Shown: in pieces, positions 46,901 through 60,526 of the stretch
How the letters are laid out: each line of letters opens with the position of its first letter
How positions within the stretch are numbered: position 1 is the first letter of the stretch
Origin: Colletes latitarsis
Taxonomy: Eukaryota > Arthropoda > Insecta > Hymenoptera > Colletidae
Length of the DNA stretch: 64,000 nucleotides
NCBI RefSeq assembly: GCF_051014445.1
Contig: NC_135144.1
Location: 992,001-1,056,000, forward strand
Direction of reading: 5' to 3'
The notes under the pieces: model-generated
Database searches by the model: none
What the model saw: the letters and a program-made list of their open reading frames with translations, nothing else
Told to the model about the DNA's origin: nothing
Program-made: the position numbers and the translations under genes

Positions 46901-49900
46901 AGGATAACACCGGTTAGGTCTGGGTTAGGTCTGGGTTATGCCCGCATCTGGCTCATGATTTTGCCTTCTTCGCATACTTGTTGGCCAGATCCTGGGTTTT
47001 TTTCGTGTTTGAATCACGTAGGAATGTGGTAACACACTGAAGCAGTCAATTAAACCTGGTTTCGATCAATATTTTAGAGGATAACACCGGTTAGGTCTGG
47101 GTTAGGTCTGGGTTATGCCCGCATCTGGCTCATGATTTTGCCTTCTTCGCATACTTGTTGGCCAGATCCTGGGTTTTTTTCGTGTTTGAATCACGTAGTA
47201 ATGTGGTGACACACTGAAGCAGTCAATTAAACCTGGTTTCGATCAATATTTTAGAGGATAACACCGGTTAGGTCTGGGTTAGGTCTGGGTTATGCCCGCA
47301 TCTGGCTCATGATTTTGCCTTCTTCGCATACTTGTTGGCCAGATCCTGGGGTTTTTCCGTGTTTGAATCACGTAGTAATGTGGTAACACACTGAAGCAGT
47401 CAATTAAACCTGGTTTCGATCAATATTTCAGAGGATAACACCGGTTAGGTCTGGGTTAGGTCTGGGAAATGCGCGCATCTGGCTTATTCTTTAGCATTCT
47501 TCGCATACTTGTTGGCCAGATCCTGGGTTTTTTTCGTGTTTGAATCACGTAGGAATGTGGTAACACACTGAAGCAGTCAATTAAACCTGGTTTCGATCAA
47601 TATTTCAGAGGATAACACCGGTTAGGTCTGGGTTAGGTCTGGGTTATGCCCGCATCTGGGTCATGATTTTGCCCTCTTCGCATACTTGTTGGCCAGATCC
47701 TGGGTTTTTTTCGTGTTTGAATCACGTAGTAATGTGGTAATACACTGAAGCAGTCAATTAAACCTGGTTTCGATCAATATTTTAGAGGATAACACCGGTT
47801 AGGTCTGGGTTAGGTCTGGGTTATGCCCGCATCTGGCTCATGATTTTGCCTTCTTCGCATACTTGTTGGCCAGATCCTGGGTTTTTTTCGTGTTTGAATC
47901 ACGTAGGAATGTGGTAACACACTGAAGCAGTCAATTAAACCTGGTTTCGATCAATATTTTAGAGGATAACACCGGTTAGGTCTGGGTTAGGTCTGGGTTA
48001 TGCCCGCATCTGGCTCATGATTTTGCCTTCTTCGCATACTTGTTGGCCAGATCCTGGGTTTTTTTCGTGTTTGAATCACGTAGTAATGTGGTGACACACT
48101 GAAGCAGTCAATTAAACCTGGTTTCGATCAATATTTTAGAGGATAACACCGGTTAGGTCTGGGTTAGGTCTGGGTTATGCCCGCATCTGGCTCATGATTT
48201 TGCCTTCTTCGCATACTTGTTGGCCAGATCCTGGGGTTTTTCCGTGTTTGAATCACGTAGTAATGTGGTAACACACTGAAGCAGTCAATTAAACCTGGTT
48301 TCGATCAATATTTCAGAGGATAACACCGGTTAGGTCTGGGTTAGGTCTGGGAAATGCGCGCATCTGGCTTATTCTTTCGCATTCTTCGCATACTTGTTGG
48401 CCAGATCCTGGGTTTTTTTCGTGTTTGAATCACGTAGGAATGTGGTAACACACTGAAGCAGTCAATTAAACCTGGTTTCGAACAATATTTCAGAGGATAA
48501 CACCGGTTAGGTCTGGGTTAGGTCTGGGTTATGCCCGCATCTGGCTCATGATTTTGCCTTCTTCGCATACTTGTTGGCCAGATCCTGGGTTTTTTTCGTG
48601 TTTGAATCACGTAGTAATGTGGTAATACACTGAAGCAGTCAATTAAACCTGGTTTCGATCAATATTTTAGAGGATAACACCGGTTAGGTCTGGGTTAGGT
48701 CTGGGTTATGCCCGCATCTGGCTCATGATTTTGCCTTCTTCGCATACTTGTTGGCCAGATCCTGGGTTTTTTTCGTGTTTGATTCACGTAGTAATGTGGT
48801 AACACACTGAAGCAGTCAATTAAACCTGGTTTCGATCAATATTTTAGAGGATAACACCGGTTAGGTCTGGGTTAGGTCTGGGTTATGCCCGCATCTGGCT
48901 CATGATTTTGCCTTCATCGCATACTTGTTGGCCAGATCCTGGGTTTTTTTCGTGTTTGAATCACGTACTAATGTGGTAACACACTGAAGCAGTCAATTAA
49001 ACCTGGTTTCGATCAATATTTTAGAGGATAACACCGGTTAGGTCTGGGTTAGGTCTGGGTTATGCCCGCATCTGGCTCATGATTATGCCTTCTTCGCATA
49101 CTTGTTGGCCAGATCCTGGGTTTCTTCTGGTTTGAATCACGTAGTAATGTGGTACCACATTGAAGCAGTCAATTAAACCTGGTTTCGATCAATATTTTAG
49201 AGGATAACGCCGGTTAGGTCTGGGTTAGGTCTGGGAAATGCGCGCATCTGGCTCATGATTTTGCCTTCTTCGCATACTTGTTGGCCAGATCCTGGGTTTT
49301 TTCGTGTTTGAATCACGTAATAATGTGGTAACACACTGAAGCTGTCAATTAAACCTGGTTTCGATCAATATTTTAGAGGAAAACACCGGTTAGGTCTGGG
49401 TTAGGTCTGGGTTATGCCCGCATCTGGCTCATGATTTTGCCTTCTTCGCATACTTGGTGGCCAGATCCTGGGTTTTTTTCGTGTTTGAATCACGTACTAA
49501 TGTGGTAACACACTGAAGCAGTCAATTAAACCTGGTTTCGATCAATATTTTAGAGGATAACACCGGTTAGGTCTGGGTTAGGTCTGGGTTATGCCCGCAT
49601 CTGGCTCATGATTTTGCCTTCATCGCATACTTGTTGGCCAGATCCTGGGTTTTTTTCGTGTTTGAATCACGTACTAATGTGGTAACACACTGAAGCAGTC
49701 AATTAAACCTGGTTTCGATCAATATTTTAGAGGATAACACCGGTTAGGTCTGGGTTAGGTCTGGGTTATGCCCGCATCTGGCTCATGATTTTGCCTTCTT
49801 CGCATACTTGTTGGCCAGATCCTGGGTTTTTTTCGTGTTTGAATCACGTAGTAATGTGGTGACACACTGAAGCAGTCAATTAAACCTGGTTTCGATCAAT

Positions 49901-51399
49901 ATTTTAGAGGATAACACCGGTTAGGTCTGGGTTAGGTCTGGGAAATGCGCGCGTCTGGCTTATACTTTCGCCTTCTTCGCATACTTGTTGGCCAGATCCT
50001 GGGTTTTTTTCGTGTTTGAATCACGTAGGAATGTGGTAACACACTGAAGCAGTCAATTAAACCTGGTTTCGATCAATATTTTAGAGGATAACACCGGTTA
50101 GGTCTGGGTTAGGTCTGGGTTATGCCCGCATCTGGCTCATGATTTTGCCTTCTTCGCATACTTGTTGGCCAGATCCTGGGTTTTTTGCGGGTTTGAATCA
50201 CGTAGTAATGTGGTAACACACTGAAGCAGTCTATTAAACCTGGTTTCGATCAATATTTCAGAGGATAACACCGGTTAGGTCTGGGTTAGGTCTGGGAAAT
50301 GCGCGCATCTGGCTTATACTTTCGCCTTCTTCGCATACTTGTTGGCCAGATCCTGGGTTTTTTTCGTGTTTGAATCACGTAGGAATGTGGTAACACACTG
50401 AAGCAGTCAATTAAACCTGGTTTCGATCAATACTTTAGAGGATAACACCGGTTAGGTCTGGGTTAGGTCTGGGTTATGCCCGCATCTGGCTCATGATTTT
50501 GCCTTCTTCGCATACTTGTTGGCCAGATCCTGGGTTTTTTTCGTGTTTGAATCACGTAGGAATGTGGTAACACACTGAAGCAGTCAATTAAACCTGGTTT
50601 CGATCAATATTTTAGAGGATAACACCGGTTAGGTCTGGGTTAGGTCTGGGTTATGCCCGCATCTGGCTCATGATTTTGCCTTCTTCGCATACTTGTTGGC
50701 CAGATCCTGGGTTTTTTTCGTGTTTGAATCACGTAGTAATGTGGTGACACACTGAAGCAGTCAATTAAACCTGGTTTCGATCAATATTTTAGAGGAACAC
50801 ACCGGTTAGGTCTGGGATTTGCGCGCATATGGCTTATACTTTCGCCTTTTTCGCAAACTTGTTGGCCAGATCCTGGGTTTTTTTCGTGTTTGAATCACGT
50901 AGGAATGTGGTAACACACTGAAGCAGTCAATTAAACCTGGTTTCGATCAATATTTTAGAGGATAACACCGGTTAGGTCTGGGTTTGGTCTGGAATATGCG
51001 CGCATCTGGCTTATACTTTCGCCTTCTTCGCATACTTGTTGGCCAGATCCTGGGTTTTTTTCGTGTTTGAATCACGTAGTAATGTGGTAACAAACTGAAG
51101 CAGTCAATAAAACCTGGTTTCGATCAATATTTTAGAGGATAACACCGGTTAGGTCTGGGTTAGGTCTGGGTTATGCCCGCATCTGGCTCATGATTTTGCC
51201 TTTTTCGCAAACTTGTTGGCCAGATCTTGGGTTTTTTTCGTGTTTGAATCACGTAGTAATGTGGTAACAAACTGAAGGAGTCAATTAAACCTGGTTTCGA
51301 TCAATATTTTAGAGGATAACACCGGTTAGGTCTTGGTTAGGTCTGGGTTATACCAGCATCTGGCTCATGATTTTGCCTTCTTCGCATACGTGTTGGCCA
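43992..51399 (+). repeat. 177-bp satellite array 4 (about 42 monomers)
   Basis: 7,408 bp, close to 42 monomers. It follows the monomer order of array 3 but is shorter by whole monomers (about eight). The same 885-bp 5-mer repeat is present (ctggggtttttccg at 47346 and 48231). A monomer near 50,790-50,840 has the single 11-mer and the ggaacacacc/gcgcatatgg signature otherwise seen only in the first monomer after each unit. The end matches the end of array 3. Confidence 0.97.
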
Positions 51400-51549
51400 C
51401 GTGTTGACGATAAAACTGTAAGATAAAGGATGAATTAAGTTCCAAGTTCCTAAAATTTTCCAAATCATAGATTTAAAAATGATTTAGATATTTACATGAT
51501 TTTAGTGTGGGTATTTATACAAGTATGTAAATCTCTATTTATGCATAAC

Positions 51550-52058
51550 ATGTTACCCCTAAATGGGCAAGTTAATGAATTATATACATGTTAATTGTAT
51601 AATAATAACCCTTTGTTCCTCATAAAAATTCACAACTGAATTGCTATCATTCTAAAAAAATCCATCCCAAAATATATTATCAAAACTAGTAATAAATTAT
51701 TTGAACAAGGTGATAACAGATTTGAAATATTTAATAAAATTTAAATACCAGATATTGATAGTATTAATAAAATATAATATTAATACTATTTTGACACTGT
51801 TATTTGATTTTAATATTAATTATAGATACTTTGATTATTGATTTATTAAAACATAAAGTTAATGAAGTCCCAGTAGATTATAAATATTTTAAAGAGCATG
51901 AATTAGCATAGAATTTCATAAAAAATTTGATGAGTGATAGAAGTAACTTGAATAATCTGAATTTTGTAGCTTTTACTATATCTTTGGATATGGAATCACA
52001 GATTCATTTTATTAATAAAAATAGAGATAGTACTGATGATTTACTCAGACTCGTTAAA
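51550..52058 (+). pseudogene. Degenerate coding remnant, family not recognised (unit 4)
   Basis: Counterpart of 727-1228, in the form seen in unit 3. Confidence 0.35.
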
Positions 52059-52272
52059 GTAAGTGGGCCAAGTGGGAAGAATATTAAGATAGATGGATAG
52101 ATATTGGTAAAAGTATACTTCTTGTCCTTATATAGGAAATCTTTAATATTACAAATAAACTCTTTCTGTAAAATCTTGAACTTATCATTATAATTTATAG
52201 AATTAAAGTGAACGCATCTAATAATGAAAGTGAACTGAAGTATTTTATAGACTTGTCAAGAACGTTTTTTGG

Positions 52273-52387
52273 TATATTCCTAGCAAACGACCCGTTCAAC
52301 GATCGGGATGAGTTATACGTAATTCGATTCGTCTAATTCAGTATATTATTTCATTAGTATATGCATTTCATTATCTGCGGAAATTCG
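52273..52387 (+). repeat. Inverted repeat, left arm (unit 4)
   Basis: Counterpart of 1443-1557; pairs with 58271-58384. Confidence 0.75.
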
Positions 52388-52999
52388 GTATTTTTACAAA
52401 GTAACTAAGTATTTTAAATATATTCTGATAGGTTCACAGGTGGAAACAAGCGACTGTCGTTACCTGTGTTCAAAATGCCAGCTAGTAAAATGCTAATTTG
52501 TTAACAATAACATTTGTTGAATGAAATTTCTGCTATTTCTGCAAATATCTCATTGAATAAATCACCATCTTTCTATTATATATACATTTACTAAATACAT
52601 AATGGCTCAGGTATCCAATGAAGTTACTCTTATTGGAAATATAAAATATTGATAGTATTATATGTTAGAAAAAAGTGGTGTCTTCAATTTAATTCATGTA
52701 AGCATCAGTAATGAGATCTTGAAAATTGACGCTGTGATTAATTTTCAAATGGCCTCTGTGCCATTATTTCTACAACAAAATGTTGATTCATCAGTCTCTA
52801 TCTACTCTACCCTTCCACAATTGCTGCGCAGTATTTTTATTTAATGTTAGTTATATAATATATCACGACATTGCTCATAATTATACGTTAGCATATATGG
52901 TAATTTTAAAACAATATCTGTAACTGAGTTTGTTTTTAGAAAACCACGTTCTTTGCTTTTCAAATATCTTTATATAATGCAATGGCTTTTAAAAACTAA

Positions 53000-53374
53000 G
53001 GGTATAAACATCTCACCGTAAACCGTAAATAGTTTACATTTTAAAGATCCAGAAACAGGCGCTCATACGAATAAAACAGAAACTACGTGGAAGCATAGTA
53101 AACACTTTTTGCCTGAATATTGTCGGTTAGTATTTGCAGTTCCACACGTTTTTTAATATGTTTTTCTAACATATAATACAAAATAATAAATATTATATTT
53201 TCTATTTTCAGCAAAAAAGATAATTTCATTGGGTACTTAAGCCATTACGTGTTTTATAAACCTTCCAAGCAAGGAAAGGATGATTTATTTAATCAGTTCT
53301 TAAAAGAAATTTCAGAAATTTCATTTGATGATGATCGATTCTGTAAAAAATCAAAATATACCAGACTTAGATGA
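53000..53374 (+). pseudogene. Merlin/IS1595-like transposase 3' exons, longer frame (unit 4)
   Basis: Same as unit 3: CGA retained in place of the early stop, frame ending at TGA 53372-53374, exon-1 duplication present. Confidence 0.7.
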
Positions 53375-53743
53375 TAATGAAATTTAATAATAAAAACAAG
53401 TTAAACCAACGTACTGCGTACAATAGTAATTTACTATATATTGTAAACACTGTCAGCGACGGGGAGACATTTTTTACTGTTGCTGCATGTACTGTCTACA
53501 TACCTGGTTTTAATACTGTCCACCTGACCGACTCGTGGAAGTTCTATGCCTAAAAAAATGATTTTTATGCATCATACAAATTCTTCTACAAATTCCCATT
53601 TGACAATGTAGAATAGATCCAATTGGATAAATTATTTATAATTTTTAAAATGAACATAGCAACGATGGTCACTAGTTTCTATCTGTGAACCTGTCAAAAA
53701 ATCTACTTGACCTTATTTTTTTACTGTAACTTTTTATAATAAC

Positions 53744-53889
53744 TGTTAAAATACTGTTTATATTATTTATTATAATGAATCTTGTTACAAAACAAACACA
53801 CTTATTTTCCATTGTGAAAAGAAAACTTAAAAACTAAAAGAACATTCCTCTACATGTGCTTCTTTCACACACACACGCGCGCGCGCGCG

Positions 53890-53940
<51 letters not shown>

Positions 53941-54018
53941 CACACTACCCCTCTTATCTGAAACGGTAAACTCCTAAACACTAAAGAAACTAACGAATTT
54001 TAAGTCATATTTCTAACA
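53744..54018 (-). repeat. Copia 3' LTR with CG/CA tract (275 bp, unit 4)
   Basis: Same as 34907-35185 except for the arrangement of the microsatellite. Confidence 0.93.
53866..53938. repeat. (CA)n(CG)n(CA)n microsatellite (unit 4)
   Basis: About 73 bp. Here the CG core sits nearer the left end and the right CA run is longer than in unit 3. Confidence 0.95.
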
Positions 54019-54054
54019 CGCCTTCTTGACTTAAAATTTATCAAAACAACAACA

Positions 54055-55555
54055 AAAATTTTGCCTTTCCTAACGATTTAGTCAGTACATCTGCAATTTG
54101 ATCGTCCGTAGTCACACTTATTAGTCCCTTTTTTCATAATCATAAACAAAATGATAACTTATATCTATATGCTTGGAATTTTTTGAAAATTTTCCATTTT
54201 TTGATAAGGCTATCGCTCCAATATTGTCTTCATATATTTTTACTGGATTGTCATTCTTCACGTCAAAAACAGATAAAATGCCCTTAATTGGAATGATTTC
54301 TTCTACACAATCAGCAAGAGCGTAGTATTCAGCATGCGTTGAGGCTCTGGAGACAATTTTTTGTTTTTGCGATTTCCATAGTACTACATTTCCAAAAACT
54401 CGTATGATTATCCCTGTAGTCGATTTTCTGTCCGTAGTGTCTGCAGCCCAATCAGCGTCAACAAATGCATCCATTATTTCCTGAGTAGTTGAGTTATAAA
54501 CAAGATTTATGGAACGAGTGTGATACAAGTATTTTAGAACACGTGTGCTGTCATAGCTATTTTGGAATCGACTTAGGTAATTGACCGCAAATGAAATGTC
54601 TGGGCGAGTACCATTTGCAATATACAATAATGCTCCAATTAAATTCCTATATTTCAGTTCTTCATCCACTATATCAGCAGGTTCAATTTTTCGATTCATT
54701 TCCATAGGTGTATCGAACCTTTTACTATTTATTATTCCGTACTTATGACTAAGATTTTCAATATATTTTTCTTGATTCAAGTATATTTCCTCTTTACTTT
54801 GGTTACGTTGTACTTCAATTCCCAAGTATTGCTTTATTTGTCCCAAGTCTTTCATGCGAAATCGTTTATTAAGCATGATCTTAACTTCATCTATAGCCAT
54901 TTCATTTATACCACTGATTAATATATCATCCACATATAAAATAATATATATTTTTGTGTCGTTTATCTCTCCAGTATACAGACAGTAATCATAATCAGAT
55001 CTTTTAAAATGCAAGCTTATCATGTAATTATGAAAACAATCATACCAGTCACGTGGACTTTCTCTCAATCCATAAAGCGCCTTCTTAAGTAAACAAACCT
55101 TATCTGACTGTATATTACTACCATCAGGAGGGTAGATGTAAACTTCAGACTTGATATTTCCGTTTAAAAAAGCTGTTTGAACATCCATTTGTTCTATTTT
55201 TAAATTTTTAACACATGCAATTGACAGCAACACCTTTAGCGTGCTCATTCTTGCAACCGGTGAATAAACTTCTTCATCGCTTTGGTACAACTGTTGGAAA
55301 TGCGACTTTGGCGACAATGCGCGCTTTGCATACTCCATCTGTCTTAATTCTATATATCCACTTTACTTCAATTATTTTCTTATTTATTGGAACGTTGACC
55401 AAATCCCATGTGTCGTTTTCTTTTAAACCATCAAGTTCTTGTTTCATAGCCGCTTTCCATTTTCTTGACTCTTCGCAGTTCAATGGTTCTTGGTAATTTT
55501 CAGGTATCAAAGCATTGCAATAGTTTGTATATACGACATGATCATCAAATTTCAC
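54055..55555 (-). pseudogene. Copia reverse transcriptase / RNase H, frameshifted (unit 4)
   Basis: The 405-codon frame 54121-55338 and the RT opening 55274-55555 give the same protein pieces and the same shifts as unit 3. Confidence 0.93.
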
Positions 55556-55662
55556 AACATTTCACACATTATGTTACGCTTGGGGCGTGTATCTTATTTA
55601 ACTTCCTCAGTTTTGCTGCATTGATCATCGTCAGTTTTATTTTCTTTTATTTTCAAAACTCT

Positions 55663-55716
55663 TTCTTCTTCTTCTTCTTCTTCTTCTTCTTCTTCTTCTT
55701 CTTCTTCTTCTTCTTC
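55663..55716. repeat. (TTC)18 / (GAA)18 microsatellite (unit 4)
   Basis: Seven units longer than in unit 3; in frame with the Glu-rich hinge on the minus strand. Confidence 0.95.
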
Positions 55717-55795
55717 TTTTGGCGTTTCCCCTTCGTATTTTTCTTCGTTATCAGTATTTCTATAAATGGTATATCTTGCACGTGACGACTTACAA

Positions 55796-56779
55796 CTATT
55801 TTGTCATTAACCAATATCTGTATACCCTATTAATATTAATTCCTTTTTCGGCCTTTGGATTTAGCTTTGAATATCTGCATGCCTCGGGAATTCGTACAAA
55901 AGCAGTGCTTCCATATAAGTGTAAGTTTGAAACATCAGCCCTTTTATTAAAAAATATTTCATATGGTGTTTTTCTTATTCTTGTGTTTGCTAATAGGCGA
56001 TTTCCAATGTAGGCAGCCGTGTAAATACATTCTGGCCAATAAAACTTGTCGACATTTGCCTCTGACAGCAAGCAGCGTGCACGATCCATTATCGTTCTGT
56101 TGTGCCTTTCGGCGACTCCGTTCAATTCGTGTGTGTATGCTGGTCCTGGTTTCAAATAAATACCTTCTCGTTTCGCTAATTCATCAAAGTTTTTGTTAAG
56201 ATATGATTCTCTTCCATTGTCACATCGAATTTCTTTAATACTTTTTCCAGTTTGATTTTTTACTAATTTCCTAATATACCTAATGAAGCAATAAAAAACA
56301 TCACTTTTTTGTTTTATGCAATACACAACAGCAATTTTACTGAAATCATCTATAAAAGACACAAAGTATTTCTCACCATTATGACCTGTCTGAGTTATTG
56401 GACCATGGACATCTGTATGGACTATTTGTAACAAATCATTTGCTCTTGTACGTTTGTTTTTAAATTTCAAATTTGTCATTTTATTCTCCGGACAAACTTC
56501 GCATTTTATAAATTCGTTTTCGAGTTTCACCGGTGTTCCATTTAGCAGCTGAGCTTCACACAAATATTTTAAATCTCTAAAATTTGTGTGACAAAGTATA
56601 TATCTATGCCATTTTTCTATATTTGAAATTCCCATTGAACTAGTGTACGTACTTGTTTTCTTATTCTCAAGTCTGGCAACTTCTCCATTTAATTCAAAGA
56701 GTTTATTTCTTTTAACAGCAATAGCAATGAGTTTTTCTTTCGAATTACAAATTTTATTGTAATTCATTGTCTTTCTCAA
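55796..56779 (-). pseudogene. Copia integrase (unit 4)
   Basis: Identical by eye to unit 3 except Arg in place of Gly at residue 235 (MDRARCLL). Arg is the usual kind of residue at this spot in copia integrases, so unit 4 probably keeps the older state. Confidence 0.93.
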
Positions 56780-57046
56780 ACATTATTTTTAATTGTTTTG
56801 ATTTACAAATACAAGAGACACTTAGTAAGTTTTGTTTCATTTCTGGTACATAGTATATACATTTTTAATCTTTATTTCCTCCGACTTATCATTAATGTTA
56901 ATCATTACATTACCAATCTTTCCAGATATTAGTTTAAAACCATCACCAACTTTAATATCAACCGGGTTTTGTAGATTTTTGGATTCATAAAAGTACTCAT
57001 CTGTGTTTATTATGTGATCTGAGCAACCACTATCTAGTAGCCATTT
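56780..57046 (-). pseudogene. Copia protease and linker, frameshifted (unit 4)
   Basis: Counterpart of 37926-38192 with the same D-S-G motif and stop. Confidence 0.88.
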
Positions 57047-57154
57047 AATATTTCTACTTCTTCTATTTTGCTACTTTTCATTACTTCAACCTTGAATGAA
57101 TTGTAATTTCTACTGTCATCTAGACTCGAATTACCAGCCACTTTTCTATCGTGT

Positions 57155-57971
57155 CTATTTTGTATATGTTTGAAAAGGTTGCCTTTTGTAATAATTATTA
57201 AAGTTTTCTGGGCAGTAACGTTGGATGTGCCCTGACTTATTACACTGACTTAACATACCGCTTCAGTAGTCGTTGCACTGCTATGCTGATTATCCTTTGA
57301 ATTGAGATACTTGTTCTGATTGCGTTGTACGTGTCGAAACCTATGACCTCTAGGATTTTTAGTTAAATTTGAACTAAACGTGCGAGTGTAATTTCTGCTG
57401 TACTCAAAGTAGTAACTTTTACCGTTTCTCTTTTGATACTCTAACAGTAATTTAGATTTTACATACTCAACTGTTTTCTCCTTCGTTGGCAGTGCATCAA
57501 TAATATCAACAATACGTGAGAAGTTAACGTTAATAACAGATAATTCAATTTATCCTCTTCATTCACAGTCTCACCAGTATTTTTGAGCCTATTTATATGC
57601 GTTTCAAATTCGTTAAAGAAGTCACTTGGATTTTCACCTTCTTTCATTTTTAATTCTAACAATCTTCTTTTACACAATAGCTTTACTGCACTGTTTTTAA
57701 CTAGATAAATTTCGTCAAGCTTTGCAATCATATTTTTCGCAGTCGTTTCTGATATTATTAATTCTAACTGAGTGTTTGAAATACTGTTTACGATGTAACT
57801 TTTTGCTTTAATTTCCTTTTTTATTCCAATCTTCGACTCTTATTTCAGCCGGTCTTTCATCATGTAGAATAACCTCGTTACAGTCTTTCATTTCTAAAAA
57901 TAAATTTAGCCTGAATTTCCAGTTCCATAAAATATTTGTAACATGAAATCGTCCTTTTTTTCACTTGCCAT
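57155..57971 (-). pseudogene. Copia gag, frameshifted (unit 4)
   Basis: Counterpart of 38301-39117, including the 7 bp missing from units 1 and 2. Confidence 0.88.
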
Positions 57972-58054
57972 GCTTCAAACTTAGGTTATCTTCCTTTCAC
58001 AAATAAATTTCTTTTCTTTACTGTTAACGAACAAACCACGGACCTCTGCTACCA

Positions 58055-58242
58055 TGTTAAAATACTGTTTATATTATTTATTATAATGAATCTTGTTACA
58101 AAACAAACACACTTATTTTCCATTGTGAAAAGAAAACTTAAAAACTAAAAGAACATTCCTCGACGTGTGCTTCTCTCACAAACACACACACACACTCCTA
58201 AACACTAAAGAAACTAACGAATTTTAAGTCATATTTCTAACA
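58055..58242 (-). repeat. Copia 5' LTR (188 bp, unit 4)
   Basis: TGTTA...TAACA ends. Confidence 0.94.
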
Positions 58243-58270
58243 ATAACAGTAACAGTTTATAAAAAAATAA

Positions 58271-58384
58271 CGAATTTCCACAGATGCATAGAAATGCATA
58301 TCAATAATGTACTGAATTAGGCGAATCGAATAATGTATGACTCACCCCGATCCGTGAACGGGCCTAGCGTTTGCTAGGAATATA
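58271..58384 (-). repeat. Inverted repeat, right arm (unit 4)
   Basis: Counterpart of 4209-4322. Confidence 0.75.
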
Positions 58385-58702
58385 ATGTTCCATAACTTTT
58401 CAACAAAGTCTAAAATTTTTCCCAAGGGTTTTTGAATACCTATACACTGTATAGATATCCTGTTTCCTTCAACCGAACGACACGTGTCCCTAAAAAATAT
58501 ATTTATAAAGTAAGTCGGTCAAGTAGGAAGAATATTCAGATATTTAAGAATATGAATATATTGGTAAAAATATCCATTCCTCTTACCTTTATGTCCTGTG
58601 TATTGGATAATATAGATTTACATACTTTTACCGCTGAATTCGAAATTCTGAACTAAACATAGGTACAGGACTCGTAAAAACCGTTTTTTATTCTTTTTAT
58701 AG

Positions 58703-58969
58703 TTTTATCTGTTTTCCAAAAAACAACCAATTAAATTAAGTTGCAAGAATGCAAAAGCGATAAAACTTACAGAGGCTTTAATAGAAAATTATAAAACAAA
58801 ATGTTTACTTAAGACTTTACCTTTTGTAAAAACCGGCGATATTGACTGTGTGTGTGTAAATCGTCGTACGTTCGTGCCCGGTGCAGTAAAACACGTGCAT
58901 CGATCTAGGTTACGTACGTTCCTCACGTGCCCCTTTCTCAATCTATACTTTTACATAAAAATTACTTAG
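58703..58969 (+). pseudogene. Unrecognised open segment, candidate exon (unit 4)
   Basis: Counterpart of 4641-4907, in the unit 3 form. Confidence 0.3.
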
Positions 58970-59058
58970 AAAATCACTCCTACTCCTCATTTGGACAGAA
59001 TTTTTACTTTCATGATTTTAGCGAAAAGTCGTTTTCCTGCTCGGGGAACACATATGTA

Positions 59059-60435
59059 CAGGGTGTTCGGCCACCCCTGGGAAAAATTTTAATGGGGGAT
59101 TCTAGATGCCAAAATACGAAAATACAGACGAAAATCAAGAATACCAATTTGTTGATAGAGGCTACGTTGAAAAGTTATTAACAATTAAACTCAAAAATTT
59201 CAAATCGTTCTGGAAAAATTGTTATCGGTTGCGGGGGTCAATTGCAATCATTTTTGGTGAATACACATACCTCCGAAATCTTACCCACTTTCGAGATAAA
59301 AATTCGAGAATGTGTGAAATTTTTTCGATGGAAAAGAAAAATTTCAAATCGTTTTGGAAAAATTGTTATCGGTTGCGGGGGTTACTTACAACCATTTTGG
59401 GTGAATCGTCATACCCCCCTAATCATGCGCATTTTCGAGAAAGAAATTCAGTACGGGCGGAACTTTAAACGTTAATAACTTTTTAATAAAGCCTCCATTA
59501 ACAAATTGGTATTCTTGATTTTCGTCTTACTTTGGTCTCTAGAATCCCCTGGGAGAAATTGTAATGGGAGATTCTAGAGGTTAAAGTAGGATGAAAATCA
59601 AGAATACCAATTTGTTGATGGAGTAATACGATACTAAACAAGTTATTGACGTTTAAAGTTCCGCTCTTACTTTCGAATTTTTTTCTCGAAAATGCGCAGG
59701 ATTTCGTATGTGGTATGTCTATTCACCGAAAATAATTGTAATTGACCCCCGAAACCGAAAGTAATTTTTTCAGAACGATTTGAAATTTTCTTTTTCTTTC
59801 GTCGAAAAATTTAGGCACTGTCTGTCGATTTTTCTTAAAAATTCCTTTCTGATTTTTATTCAGTTTGTAAAATAGTTGTTTAATAATACTCTTTGTGTAG
59901 GTACCCATGAGCTCTACTCGCGAAAAAAAACGTTTCATTGGAATATATTCACTATTCACTATATCAGTAGGAGTTGCGGGGGCTGTTTGAAAATTTGACC
60001 AGTTATATGGGATTTTTCTCACTTTACGGGGTCAAGGAACAACTTTTCCAACATCTCTACATATTCTCCATTAAAATATGCGTTGTGTTGCTGTTTGAAA
60101 CATTAAAATCGTTCAATCCGGCTGTCGACCAAAAAAAAAAAATGCTTGTAACTGACCCCTGCAACGAAAACTAATTCTTCCAAGACGATTCGAAATTCTT
60201 TTTTACTTGAATTTTTTTTGTCGAAACTGAGTAGGATTTCGGGGGTACGATTCTAACTGACCTCCGCGACCAAAAATAATTTTTTCAGAACGATTTGAAA
60301 TTTTTTTATTTAATGTTATTAATAACTACTTTTTAACGAAACCTCAGTCGAAAAATTGATATTCTTAATTTTCGTCTTATTTTGGCTTCTAGAATCTCCC
60401 ATTAAAATTTTTCCCAGGGGTGGCCAAACACCCTG
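59059..60435. mobile_element. Foldback/MITE-like element, long form (unit 4)
   Basis: Counterpart of 4997-6373. Confidence 0.8.
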
Positions 60436-60526
60436 TATATATTAAATCAATATTAATGAAATTACACCTTGACCGAATTCATTTCAATCCCCCCACACTA
60501 ATACATATATTGTGTGTAGCCCATAA

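Larger units (their letters stand above)
53744..58242 (-). mobile_element. Ty1/copia retrotransposon, full length, inactive (4.50 kb, unit 4)
   Basis: Second copy of the complete element, with target duplication ATAAC at 53739-53743 and 58243-58247. It shares the frameshifts of unit 3, and the flanks are the same as in unit 3, so it is a duplicate of that insertion and not a new one. Confidence 0.96.
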